The position numbers and the translations under genes were made by a program. From contig DISP01000030.1 of NCBI GenBank assembly GCA_002421995.1, positions 1 to 26,394 on the forward strand: a stretch of DNA of 26,394 nucleotides. Direction: 5' to 3'. This document shows positions 1 to 8,028 of this stretch, piece by piece. This DNA is from Bacteroidales bacterium UBA6207. GTDB lineage: Bacteria > Bacteroidota > Bacteroidia > Bacteroidales > F082. Under the pieces are notes generated by a model. The model was not told the DNA's origin, ran no database searches, and saw nothing but the letters and a program-made list of their open reading frames with translations. The stretch's first letter is position 1; each line of letters opens with the position of its first letter.

Positions 1-278
1 GAAAACAACCTGTAAAAAAAGACTTTGTCGCCTATCCTGAAACCAGTGATATCCGGCCCCATCTCCATCACTATTCCAGCACTGTCGATTCCGCCAATTT
101 GCGGATTTTTGTATTTCAAAGAAGGAAATCCTTTCATCAACTCCATGTCAACGGGATTGATACGGCTGCTTGCCATTTTTATTTTCAACTCACCTGATTG
201 TACTTTACTGTTTTCGATGTGTTGCACTACCATTGTTGAAAATTCCTTTCCTGCTTTGCGGCGAATAATTGCTTTCAT
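1..278 (-). CDS. Quinone oxidoreductase / zinc-type alcohol dehydrogenase-like protein, C-terminus beyond the window edge
   Basis: The minus strand reads from ATG at 278 to the left edge without a stop, giving the first 92 residues. They match the GroES-like N-terminal domain of medium-chain dehydrogenases/reductases: a MKAII start, INPVD near residue 40, then GIDSAGIV and GFRIGDKV, the usual order in NADPH:quinone oxidoreductases. The Rossmann domain would lie outside the window. The ATG shares one base with the stop of the Spy-like gene upstream (TGATG), which suggests translational coupling. The family reduces quinones or reactive carbonyls with NAD(P)H in the cytoplasm; the substrate cannot be told from this fragment. 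The divergent HxlR regulator probably controls it. Confidence 0.85.
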   Translation of the reverse strand, partial: MKAIIRRKAGKEFSTMVVQHIENSKVQSGELKIKMASSRINPVDMELMKGFPSLKYKNPQIGGIDSAGIVMEMGPDITGFRIGDKVFFYRLF

Positions 279-592
279 CAGATCTTGAGTTTCTGTGCCT
301 GCTCAGCGTTTAACACCTGTTTGAGATCAGATTTCCATTTCGCAACAGCATTCCGGATCAGTCCCTTTTTTCTACCTTGTTTACAGGCTTCTACATGCGC
401 CTGCGCTCTTTCAAGATTGATTTGGAATACCAACGCCTTTTGTTCCCCGGTGAGCGAAAGTTTCTGCGTCATTTTATCGGTGATGTGTTTCACCTTCGTT
501 TCTCTGCTGATACGTGAGTGTGCAAATGCCTTGATACCAATTGCAGAAACAACAAGTACCACGACAATGATCAAAATTTTCTTTGTTATCAT
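278..592 (-). CDS. Small Spy/CpxP-like periplasmic protein with two LTxxQ-type motifs
   Basis: A 104-residue protein with one N-terminal hydrophobic segment (about residues 5-23), a signal peptide or anchor. The rest is charged and predicted helical. It carries LTGEQ at 47-51 and a second, weaker LNAEQ at 94-98. Paired LTxxQ motifs are the mark of Spy/CpxP-type periplasmic chaperones and stress sensors, and the length is close to that of those families. Function by analogy only. It is the first gene of the operon with the oxidoreductase and overlaps it by one base. The divergent HxlR gene suggests that it is induced with the oxidoreductase under redox or electrophile stress. Confidence 0.7.
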   Translation of the reverse strand: MITKKILIIVVVLVVSAIGIKAFAHSRISRETKVKHITDKMTQKLSLTGEQKALVFQINLERAQAHVEACKQGRKKGLIRNAVAKWKSDLKQVLNAEQAQKLKI

Positions 593-608
593 TTTATAAA
601 GATTTATT

Positions 609-639
609 TATGAATGTGAATGCAAAACTATTACCTTTG
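609..639 (+). promoter_or_regulatory. Candidate promoter of the HxlR regulator
   Basis: The -7 box TACCTTTG (632-639) is an exact TAnnTTTG match. A 3-of-4 match to the -33 box (TATG, 609-612) lies 19 bases upstream, the usual spacing. Predicted transcription start is near 646, about 48 nt before the ATG at 694. The box lies back to back with the minus-strand -7 box at 623-630, so one bound regulator could block both directions. Confidence 0.5.
623..630 (-). promoter_or_regulatory. Candidate -7 box for the Spy-like/oxidoreductase operon
   Basis: On the minus strand the octamer is TAGTTTTG, an exact TAnnTTTG match to the Bacteroidota -7 element. It lies about 30 bases before the start at 592, giving a leader of roughly 24 nt. 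I found no TTTG at the proper -33 spacing, so the call rests on one box. Confidence 0.4.
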
Positions 640-644
640 TCCAA

Positions 645-669
645 AATTATTAGGTAGTCGTTAATAATT
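645..669. promoter_or_regulatory. Inverted repeat, candidate HxlR operator
   Basis: AATTATTA (645-652) and TAATAATT (662-669) form a perfect 8-bp inverted repeat with a 9-base spacer. It sits at the predicted transcription start of the HxlR gene. HxlR regulators bind such sites as dimers and often autoregulate. The arms are pure A/T, so a chance match in AT-rich DNA is possible. Confidence 0.35.
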
Positions 670-693
670 GTATTAGTATATAAATATAGACCA

Positions 694-1035
694 ATGACAA
701 ACTCAAGGAAAAACAAGGATTTTAATCCGAATAATTGTCCGGTCACCCATTGTTTAAACAAGATTGGTGGCAAATGGAAGCCTGTCATTATACATTTGAT
801 AAGGAAAGATTGCAACCGTTTTTCGATGTTGCAAAAGGCTATTCCTGACATAAGCAAGCAAATGCTGGTCAACCAGCTGCGCGAAATGGAAGAAGATACA
901 ATCCTCGAACGCATCATTTATGCCGAGATTCCTCCCAGGGTTGAATACAAAATTTCAGCCTACGGGCAATCGCTGTTTCCCATCATTGACAGCATGTCGG
1001 AATGGGGTTTGCGGGATTTGAACATGAAGGGTTGA
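694..1035 (+). CDS. HxlR-family (DUF24) winged-helix transcriptional regulator with N-terminal cysteines
   Basis: 113 residues, the normal HxlR length. The family opening is clear: CPVTHCLNKIGGKWKP, followed by a DNA-recognition region (FSMLQKAIPDISKQMLVNQL) and the wing (RIIYAEIPPRVEYKIS), then the dimer helix ending SEWG. Cys15 and Cys20 flank the start of the domain; in Bacillus HypR, YodB and CatR the conserved N-terminal cysteine senses quinones, diamide or hypochlorite. The gene diverges from a quinone oxidoreductase-type operon, an arrangement also known for Corynebacterium QorR-qor2. I infer a thiol-based sensor that represses the divergent operon. The ligand is unproven. Confidence 0.93.
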   Translation: MTNSRKNKDFNPNNCPVTHCLNKIGGKWKPVIIHLIRKDCNRFSMLQKAIPDISKQMLVNQLREMEEDTILERIIYAEIPPRVEYKISAYGQSLFPIIDSMSEWGLRDLNMKG

Positions 1036-1288
1036 GGATTGAATATGTATATATTTTGTAAACCTAGTATTTGCAGATCAGTATAGTTAAATAAGCCTTT
1101 GAACTTTTCCGACTACAAGCTTATCCTGATTTTTAACTTCACAGTAAGGATCAATCAATACTTTCATCCCTGCAAATTACATTGTAAAATTAAAGAAAAC
1201 TAAAGCAGAATTTTCTGGCCAATACCTCATTCGAAGCCTTTATTTTAAGAAACACACTTTCAGTAACTCCTGCCATGCCGCTTATGCG

Positions 1289-1296
1289 TACCTTTG
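1289..1296 (+). promoter_or_regulatory. Candidate -7 box upstream of the GH13 gene
   Basis: TACCTTTG is an exact TAnnTTTG match, the same octamer as in the HxlR promoter. There is no convincing -33 TTTG. Transcription would start near 1303, only about 10 nt before the annotated ATG at 1313. The rest of the 1036-1312 gap is AT-rich and shows no terminator or RNA structure that I can see. Confidence 0.35.
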
Positions 1297-1312
1297 AGCC
1301 CTAAAGAAAGAA

Positions 1313-2722
1313 ATGATGCGATTTGAAAACTTTTCCCTTATCAGAAAGATGCTGACACATTCTTACATGATAGTGGCGATGCTGCTTCTGACCACGCTTG
1401 CCTGCAGCAAAGACAAAGATCCTCAACCGCAGGTGACACCACCTATAAATGACGACCCGGCCCAATACGGTCTGCCTTTTGCCGGTGTTTCCGATCCTGC
1501 GGATGTGATGCTTTACCAGGTGAATATCAGAGCTTTCAGTTCGCAGGGCAACTTTGCCGGTGTCACAGCCCGCCTCGACTCGATCAAAAGTCTGGGTGTC
1601 AACACCCTTTATCTGATGCCTACCTATCCCATCGGTGTGGAAAGAGGCATCAACTCACCTTATTGCATCAGCGATTATAAAGCTGTAAACACGGAGTTTG
1701 GAAACCTTACCGACCTGCGTAACCTCATTGAACAAGCCCACAACCGAGGCATGGCTGTGCTGCTCGACTGGGTTGCCAACCACACCTCATGGGATCATGT
1801 TTGGATGAAAAACCCCAGCTGGTATGCCCGCGACAACAGCGGAAATATGTACAGTCCGAACGGCTGGAACGATGTGGTGCAACTAAATTTCTCCAACACC
1901 GACATGCGCAAGGAGATGATCAAAGCCATGAAGTTCTGGGTGCTCACCGCCAATGCCGATGGTTTCAGGTGCGACTATGCCGATGGTCCTCCCATTGATT
2001 TCTGGAAACAAGCCATTGACACGCTACGCAATATGAGCAGCAGAAAACTCTTGTTGCTGGCCGAAGGCACGCGCTCACAGCATTTTTCGGTGGGTTTTGA
2101 TTTCAACTTTGGCTTCAGCTTCTACGATCAGATGAAAAAAGTGTACCAGCAAAACCAGCCGGCTTCTTCGCTCTATGCTTTCAACAACTCGGAATACAGC
2201 CTTGCCGGAGCCAATCAATGGGTGGTGCGCTACATCACAAACCACGATGTGAACAGCTCCGATGGCACGCCGCTCGACCTCTTCGGAGGCAAAAATGGCT
2301 CGATGGCTGCTTTTGTGGTTGCTGCTTATATGAAAGGAGTGCCGATGATTTATTCCGGTCAGGAGGTGGGGACGCCTTTCAGAATCACTTTTCCGTTTAC
2401 AAGCCAAAATATCAACTGGACGCTCAACGCCGATCTGGTGGCCGAACACAAAAAGATTATCGCCTTACGCAATCAGCATGAAGCCCTGCGAAAAGGTACG
2501 CTCACAACCTTTGCACACACCAAAGCAGTGGTGTTTACAAAGAACACGGCTTCTGAAACGCTATTAGTTGTGAGCAACCTGAAAAACTCCGAGGCTGTTG
2601 TTGCACTTGACGCCACGCTCACAGGCTTTGCCTGGAAAGATGCTTTTACAGGTGCAGATGCCGGCACATTTACAAGCCTGACACTGGAGCCCTACAGCTA
2701 TAAAGTTTTTATAAAGCTTTAA
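1313..2722 (+). CDS. GH13 alpha-amylase family glycosidase, predicted lipoprotein
   Basis: 469 residues. The N-terminus has basic residues, a hydrophobic stretch and TLAC with Cys31 as the likely lipidation site; the lipobox is imperfect (Thr at -3). SKDKD follows, acidic/basic as in Bacteroidota surface-export signals. All four GH13 regions are present: I, DWVANH (152-157); II, DGFRCDYAD with nucleophile Asp221; III, LLLAEGT with acid/base Glu251; IV, YITNHD with His311-Asp312. A beta-rich C-terminal domain follows, ending in the PYSYKVF typical of amylase domain C. It should hydrolyse alpha-glucans at the cell surface or in the periplasm. There are no SusC/SusD partners nearby. It ends 11 bp from the convergent MuiA-like gene. 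A start at 1349 is possible but would lose the basic n-region. Confidence 0.93.
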   Translation: MMRFENFSLIRKMLTHSYMIVAMLLLTTLACSKDKDPQPQVTPPINDDPAQYGLPFAGVSDPADVMLYQVNIRAFSSQGNFAGVTARLDSIKSLGVNTLYLMPTYPIGVERGINSPYCISDYKAVNTEFGNLTDLRNLIEQAHNRGMAVLLDWVANHTSWDHVWMKNPSWYARDNSGNMYSPNGWNDVVQLNFSNTDMRKEMIKAMKFWVLTANADGFRCDYADGPPIDFWKQAIDTLRNMSSRKLLLLAEGTRSQHFSVGFDFNFGFSFYDQMKKVYQQNQPASSLYAFNNSEYSLAGANQWVVRYITNHDVNSSDGTPLDLFGGKNGSMAAFVVAAYMKGVPMIYSGQEVGTPFRITFPFTSQNINWTLNADLVAEHKKIIALRNQHEALRKGTLTTFAHTKAVVFTKNTASETLLVVSNLKNSEAVVALDATLTGFAWKDAFTGADAGTFTSLTLEPYSYKVFIKL

Positions 2723-2733
2723 CCATCAGCATA

Positions 2734-4734
2734 TTATTCAAGAACGAATGAAGTTGATCTTGGATACCGAACAATATATTTGAAGTTTAGCACTTTTTTT
2801 TCAGAAGGGCTCAGCTCTATTTCCCAGGTTAATTTGCCGGTTTTGCTATCAAGTTTGGCACCGGCATAGCTGTTCCATTCAACTTCGATTGATTTCTTTT
2901 CGGAAATTGGGAACTGGTCTTCAACAACAACCTTCACAGTTGTGCTCTTGTTGTTTTTTACGGTGATATCCCAGCCAATGGTTTCGGTGATGGTGTTCCC
3001 AAAAAATTGTCTATCAATCATTTCCTTATTGCTTTGTCGCTGAACCACAATACCTTTGTCTCTGCCAAGCGACATTTTCAGGGTATCTGCTGCCACGTCA
3101 GTATCAAGATAAGACTCCCCGGTAAAAGTACCCTGGTAATAGATTCCTGATTTGCCACTCTGCAGATTAAGTTGTTCCCAGCCACTGATCTCAGCAGTCA
3201 GAAAGACATCGCTCTCGAGTTTTGGCACTGCATAATACACATAGTTGACCGGCAGACTAACCTCTTTGATTTTTATCGCGTAATCCTGTCCATCGGAAGG
3301 TATCGTATAAGGAATCTCAATTGCATATTCGATATTTGTCAAATTGGTTCTCAGTGAGTTGGAAATAATGTTCGTTGTGATGGCAGCATCTCCCTGCTTA
3401 TTATAATATTGTCCATTGTTCATCCGTGCAGTTTTTTCATTATCGTAACCGGTTTGTTTCCCCCCAACCAATGCCGAAAGCGGTGGTAGAGAATTATCGG
3501 CAGCGACAGCATAACCACTTGTGCTAGTGCTCTTCGTGCGCGATGGAACCTTGTAATCAATAAGTTCAACTTCTGACAGGCTGATAGATGAAGCTTTCAA
3601 CTGAAAGTCGCGTGTCGAAATACGGTCGGCAATCACTCCAACATTCAGTGCTGTTGAGGGTTCATAACCAACAAAAGTTACTTTCACCACATAATTACCT
3701 GGCCGAATGGGTTTTATCGTGTATTGTCCATCAAAATCAGTAGTTGCGCCGATAACCACATTGTTGTACTCTGCAACAACGCTTGCAAAGGCAACAGGTT
3801 CGCCCGTTACAGCTTCGAGCACACGGCCTTTGAGTGTTCCTGTTCCTTTCACAACACCCTTGTTTCCGGTCGATGGGCTACTTCCGAGATACCATACCGG
3901 AAGCTCAGGTTTTGTACCGTTCAGCATTGGGTTGCTTGTCGAGAGTTTCATATTGACATTGTTCCAGTTTTCGCCCGAAGTTTGAAACACACTGGCATTA
4001 TACACTATTGAAAGCGGCTGAGTAATGTCGTCAACCCTGAAATCGTAGGACGGTATCCATCCTGCTGAGTTAACAAGATAACTCATTTCAAACGAGGATT
4101 TTACATCTTTCGAACATTCAACAGCGATGAGTACCTCGCTGTAGGTCTTGCGTCGGTTTACACTGATTTCGTTGAGTTTGGCATTCAACTCCTGTAGTAA
4201 TTTGTTAGCATTATCAAGCTCTGCAGCCATCAGCAGCTTTGCGTGTCTGATTTCGTTGAGCCGAAGCCTGAAAAAATCTGCAGCTTCCTTGATTACTGCA
4301 ATCTGCACACCTTCTTTTCCATGAGTCAGCTGACTGTTTTCCAGCAGCAGACGCTCTTCGATGTCAGCAACACTCATCTTATTTCTTACCTCTTTGATCT
4401 GTTGTTCCTGCGCAGCGATTTTTGCATCGAGTTCAATTTCTGCTTTCTCCTTGTTGTTGAGGGCAGGGTATGAAAGCTGGTGCTTCACCGATTGTATTTT
4501 GCAGCCATCCATCCCACTCACCTGAATGCTTTGTGGGTTAATCTCAGGTGTAAGCTTTTCAAGCACTAAAAGATGTTTTCCTTTTGGCGCGGTCAACTCC
4601 GCTTTACGGGTCAACTGAGCACCTTCATAAAACACAGTAGCACTGCTGATTACCGATTTCACTTTTATGGTATCTGTGTTACTCCATGCATTGTGGACAA
4701 TCAGAACCATTGCGAGAAGAAGGAGTTTTTTCAT
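2734..4734 (-). CDS. DUF4139 (MuiA-like) secreted protein with inserted carboxypeptidase-regulatory-like domain
   Basis: 666 residues from ATG 4734, chosen because MKKLLLLAMVLIVHNAWS is a clear signal peptide; the frame stays open to 4896 but that extension has no family features. The order is: DUF4140-like N-terminus (about 22-120; SATVFYEGAQLTRKAE), a long coiled coil, DUF4139 beginning near 208 (LVNSAGWIPSYDFRV), then a carboxypeptidase-regulatory-like Ig-type domain (about 301-382; GRVLEAVTGEPVAFASV and GATTDFDGQYTI), a low-complexity linker, and the remaining DUF4139 (ITETIGWDITVKNNKS). The family is named for mucoidy inhibition, but its molecular role is unknown. Envelope localisation is inferred. 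It follows the rhomboid gene with a 169-bp gap and may be co-transcribed with it. Confidence 0.88.
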   Translation of the reverse strand: MKKLLLLAMVLIVHNAWSNTDTIKVKSVISSATVFYEGAQLTRKAELTAPKGKHLLVLEKLTPEINPQSIQVSGMDGCKIQSVKHQLSYPALNNKEKAEIELDAKIAAQEQQIKEVRNKMSVADIEERLLLENSQLTHGKEGVQIAVIKEAADFFRLRLNEIRHAKLLMAAELDNANKLLQELNAKLNEISVNRRKTYSEVLIAVECSKDVKSSFEMSYLVNSAGWIPSYDFRVDDITQPLSIVYNASVFQTSGENWNNVNMKLSTSNPMLNGTKPELPVWYLGSSPSTGNKGVVKGTGTLKGRVLEAVTGEPVAFASVVAEYNNVVIGATTDFDGQYTIKPIRPGNYVVKVTFVGYEPSTALNVGVIADRISTRDFQLKASSISLSEVELIDYKVPSRTKSTSTSGYAVAADNSLPPLSALVGGKQTGYDNEKTARMNNGQYYNKQGDAAITTNIISNSLRTNLTNIEYAIEIPYTIPSDGQDYAIKIKEVSLPVNYVYYAVPKLESDVFLTAEISGWEQLNLQSGKSGIYYQGTFTGESYLDTDVAADTLKMSLGRDKGIVVQRQSNKEMIDRQFFGNTITETIGWDITVKNNKSTTVKVVVEDQFPISEKKSIEVEWNSYAGAKLDSKTGKLTWEIELSPSEKKVLNFKYIVRYPRSTSFVLE

Positions 4735-4903
4735 TTGTTTATTATTTTGGGTTAATAGATAGCGTTTTAGAATGCTTGATTTGATGATTTTCATTGGAAA
4801 CGTTGCTCCGGCTTTGGCTGTAACAGCATTCAACAGGCTTATTAAATCCCTGCCTCCAAACGAATCAGTGCCGCACAGCCCGTCAGGTTTACACATTGTA
4901 TTT

Positions 4904-6556
4904 TCATTGTGCCTGATTCAGTTTTACTAAAATCTTCTCAATTTGCTCGTTGTAACCAATTATTTCAGCTTCGTATGCATTGGTGTTTTCCTGAATGGCT
5001 CTTAAAATCGCAGTGTATGATTTGATTCTGAGGCTGCAATATTCGCCAAGCAATTTATTCTGATTGTTCAGTCCTTCGGGAAGATCATAGGATTCGATTT
5101 GCTGAATAATCTTTTGAATCTTGTTCCAACCTGGCAATCCATAGTTTTGGATTTCCAAGACCAGATCCCGGTCGGCGGCAAACTCAAGCTGATAGATGCG
5201 CAGAGCCCGTTCTTCAAGGGCAGCTATCTCCTGCATATCTTTATTGAATTTAACAACATCCTGGTTCGTACCTCTCAGCACGGTCATCGAAACCAGAACA
5301 AAGCCGAGCACCAGTAAAGTGTTGGTGACATAGATAGTCAATGTACGGTTATGATTCAGCGAGGGCATAAAAGCATAACCGATGACAAGTCCGCTGAGCA
5401 AACCACCGATATGCGCGGCGTTGTCAATCCCGGGTTTGAACCCATTGACAAGGTTGTAGGCCACAAAAACACCAATGCTGACGAGTAACGATTTGCGTGC
5501 AGATTTTTCGATAAGATTAGTTGACAACAAAGCCAAAAAAACGCCATACATCCCAAAAATAGCACCCGAAGCACCTGCACTGATGGTGAGTTCGTTCCAG
5601 TAAAGACTTGCCAGGCTGCCGGCTAAGCCCGAGAGCAGGTAGGCAGTTAGATAACGACCCTTGCCAAGGATGGGCTCGAGCAACACACCGATATAAAGAA
5701 GGGCATACATATTCAACAGAAGATGGAATATCCCAATGTGCATAAATGTATTCGTGATCAAACGCCACCATTGTCCGTCGAGGGTCATAGGACGGAAATT
5801 GGCACCCCAAAGGAGTAAGCTTTCATGCGATGGAAGAAACATATGCACCCCGGAGATGATCATCACAGCAAAAAACAGGATATTCAAAATGATGAGAATT
5901 GGCGTTATGAAATATCCCTGAACCGGAATCATTATTGATGACAATCCTGCCAGCCTGCTTTTGGCAGCCAGGGGCGACTTCGACTGTTCTTCACCGTCCC
6001 GGGCAAAATCATTTGAAAGCGCATTGTATTTTTCGTTTAGAGCTTCAATATCAGCTGTTTCGCGCAATCTATTAAAAGTCTGTTTAAAACTTTCAATGTT
6101 TTTACGATTTCTTCCCCAGTCATACCACTGGCTCCCTGTGCATTCGCTGTGAAGGATAATGCTGCCAAACTCCACATTTGCCCTTATCTCCTCACCCCAC
6201 GAAAGGGCAGAAAATTCAGTATAGGCCAGCAGTTCCGATTCGGTGATAGCGCCGATGTTCCAATCCAGATCTTTCATGGTTTCGTGGGCCAACACCCAGG
6301 TCTGTTTTCGGTTGAGCCCTTCCACTTCCATCACATCTTCCCTGAAAGGTGTAATGGCCACCGACTTTCCTTTGCTTGTCCTTTTTACCAATGCTTCGGC
6401 AACTTCAGCTGCCCTTTGCTCATCGCGTTCATATTGAGGGCATTCTTCTTCAAAATCAGCCCTTTCATTTGTAAGGCTGCAAATGATGCCTTTTTCAAAA
6501 TCAAATTTCTGTTGTGTGCATCTTCCGCAATACACCAATTGTTTGTCTCTGTTCAT
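4904..6556 (-). CDS. Rhomboid-family intramembrane serine protease with N-terminal cysteine motif domain
   Basis: 550 residues. The rhomboid core occupies about 205-400: GQWWRLITNTFMH, the TM2 motif HLLLN (278-282), the nucleophile motif GASGAIFG with Ser330, and AAHIGGLLSG with His382, so both members of the catalytic dyad are present. In front lies about 200 cytoplasmic residues. Cys10, Cys13, Cys26 and Cys39 (YCGRC, GIICSLT, EECPQYERDE) form a putative zinc-binding motif that recurs in Bacteroidota proteins. A second globular region (about 80-165) carries ALSWGEE and YDWGRNRKNIESF. The C-terminus after the last membrane helix (about 425-550) is helical and charged. Substrates are unknown. 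The gene lies 36 bp after a membrane protein that also has an N-terminal zinc ribbon. Confidence 0.92.
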   Translation of the reverse strand: MNRDKQLVYCGRCTQQKFDFEKGIICSLTNERADFEEECPQYERDEQRAAEVAEALVKRTSKGKSVAITPFREDVMEVEGLNRKQTWVLAHETMKDLDWNIGAITESELLAYTEFSALSWGEEIRANVEFGSIILHSECTGSQWYDWGRNRKNIESFKQTFNRLRETADIEALNEKYNALSNDFARDGEEQSKSPLAAKSRLAGLSSIMIPVQGYFITPILIILNILFFAVMIISGVHMFLPSHESLLLWGANFRPMTLDGQWWRLITNTFMHIGIFHLLLNMYALLYIGVLLEPILGKGRYLTAYLLSGLAGSLASLYWNELTISAGASGAIFGMYGVFLALLSTNLIEKSARKSLLVSIGVFVAYNLVNGFKPGIDNAAHIGGLLSGLVIGYAFMPSLNHNRTLTIYVTNTLLVLGFVLVSMTVLRGTNQDVVKFNKDMQEIAALEERALRIYQLEFAADRDLVLEIQNYGLPGWNKIQKIIQQIESYDLPEGLNNQNKLLGEYCSLRIKSYTAILRAIQENTNAYEAEIIGYNEQIEKILVKLNQAQ

Positions 6557-6592
6557 AATTTGTTGGGGTTGATTGGTTCAAAATGTTTTTTT

Positions 6593-7417
6593 TTAGTTTG
6601 TGACCGATTCATTGATTTTTACCGAGTCAATAACTCTCTTGCCCGCTTGTGCGCCGATAAGGTCGTCCAGTTCCCACAAAGTTGCCACCTGCCACAGATT
6701 GGTATTTTTTACCATAATGAGGTTCATAAACCCGACCAAAACACCATTCTCTTTAAAAGAACCTGATTGTATCCTTGCCGGTATTTTGCCAACTTCCACA
6801 TTGAACTGCTCATAGCGAAAGTCGGTGACACCTTTTTGTTTTTTCATCTCATTTACCGATCCCAATGCAGCACCTTCAAGACTTGCCTGACCTATCTTAT
6901 CCACATATTTTACATTGGTAACCATTACTTTAAGGCCCTTCTCCGATTCATTGCCAAAAACCTCGGCAGACTCAATATATTGCATCGCTTCATCCGGAAA
7001 TTCCAAAGTTGTTTTCGTGAGCACAACCGGTGTTTCGACCGTGAGCCCATATTTGCCGTAGGTTTTAAACACCCATTCGCGCTGCATCAGGTCGTCAGGG
7101 CTCTTACTTGAGCTAAAAAAACGTGCAATTTCGTTTCCTCCCCACCGTCCAATCGCAGAAAACAAAACCAAAGCAATTGTGAAGCCAATCCAGTATTTCA
7201 AGCCTTTGTTTTTTTTTCTACTCTTTTTTTCCGCGGTTTGAATGTTGGCATCAGTCATACAAACAAGTTTCAGAAACTCATCATAAGTCCTTTCAGGGTG
7301 CCTGGACTGCCAGCTGGTGAAGTTGTTTTCAATCTTTCTGTTACAATGAGAACAAAAAACAAGGTAAGGCGATTTAAGCTCATTGAGGTGACCGCATTTG
7401 TCGCATTTTAAGAACAT
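6593..7417 (-). CDS. Zinc-ribbon, single-pass membrane protein of unknown function
   Basis: 274 residues that I cannot assign to a named family. CxxC pairs at Cys5/Cys8 and Cys22/Cys25 form an N-terminal zinc ribbon. A basic stretch (KKSRKKNKG) leads into one membrane helix at about 74-91, which puts the ribbon in the cytoplasm and the C-terminal 180 residues outside. The C-terminal part is beta-rich (TPVVLTKTTLEFPDEAMQYI) and resembles a periplasmic ligand or scaffold domain, without a recognised motif. It lies 36 bp upstream of the rhomboid gene in the same direction, so the two products may act together, or this protein could be a rhomboid substrate. Both are inferences. Confidence 0.8.
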   Translation of the reverse strand: MFLKCDKCGHLNELKSPYLVFCSHCNRKIENNFTSWQSRHPERTYDEFLKLVCMTDANIQTAEKKSRKKNKGLKYWIGFTIALVLFSAIGRWGGNEIARFFSSSKSPDDLMQREWVFKTYGKYGLTVETPVVLTKTTLEFPDEAMQYIESAEVFGNESEKGLKVMVTNVKYVDKIGQASLEGAALGSVNEMKKQKGVTDFRYEQFNVEVGKIPARIQSGSFKENGVLVGFMNLIMVKNTNLWQVATLWELDDLIGAQAGKRVIDSVKINESVTN

Positions 7418-7522
7418 CGGTGAAAATTGTTATTGTGTTTAATTTAAGCTCCACGGGGGTAATGCATTTTTTAAGGCATTAATTCCGTTTAATAAATTGC
7501 TCTTTTAAAAATGTCATTCCAA

Positions 7523-7894
7523 TTATAATTGTGATGTTTTTGGGTTAGGACCCCATTTGTTCTCACCCGGCTGACTATCATTTAATGCAAATAAAAGAAG
7601 CAATACCGCTCCTATAACTGGAACAATCATTAATAGTAAAGTCAGACCCGACCTGCCAATATCATGCATTCGCCTTACGCTTACTGCTAATGACGGGACA
7701 AAAACAGCCAGACCGTAGAGGATGTATATAACACCATAAGGCATTTCGCCTATTGTAGTTCCGAGGAGATAATCCATCAGCGCAGCCAATAGCTGAATGC
7801 CAAGATTGATCAGATAAAACATCCAAAACTCAGTTCGCCTTGCCCTTCCTTCGAAGTCAGCATACTTTTTCATTACTTGTGCATACCAATTCAT
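7523..7894 (-). CDS. DUF805 family membrane protein
   Basis: 123 residues from ATG 7894 (MNWYAQVMKKYADFEGRARR), the usual beginning of the family; the frame is open 45 bases further upstream but those residues do not fit. The family signature is present: FxGRARRTEFW, the SVRRMHDIGRSG motif and a final NKWGPNP. Three to four hydrophobic segments place it in the inner membrane. DUF805 proteins are widespread and their function is unknown. It lies 105 bp upstream of the zinc-ribbon gene; a short hairpin in that gap is too weak to call a terminator. Confidence 0.92.
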   Translation of the reverse strand: MNWYAQVMKKYADFEGRARRTEFWMFYLINLGIQLLAALMDYLLGTTIGEMPYGVIYILYGLAVFVPSLAVSVRRMHDIGRSGLTLLLMIVPVIGAVLLLLFALNDSQPGENKWGPNPKTSQL

Positions 7895-8028
7895 AGGATT
7901 GTTTTTTTTAAAATAACCGCTCTGAAGGCCTCGCGGCATTGCCCCGTTTTTTTTACCGGTTTACGGTCTCCGGAAATATCTTTACAACATAATACAACTT
8001 ATTGTCCAGCCTTTCAATTCGTTGGAGT

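Noticed and set aside
2700..2740. Possible shared terminator at the GH13/MuiA convergent junction
   Set aside because: Only the AAGCTT palindrome and AT-rich repeats are present; no stable hairpin with a T-run is visible in the 11-bp gap or the gene ends.
4735..4896. 54-codon N-terminal extension of the MuiA-like protein
   Set aside because: It would place the clear signal peptide internally. The segment more likely holds the untranslated leader after the rhomboid gene.
6149..6766. Plus-strand open frame of 205 codons
   Set aside because: It lies opposite the N-terminus of the rhomboid gene and the end of the zinc-ribbon gene, whose motifs are clear. It has no recognisable domain or promoter.
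7460..7481. Hairpin TAATGC / GCATTA after the DUF805 gene
   Set aside because: Only six A/T-rich pairs with a 10-base loop and no proper T-run, so not called as a terminator.
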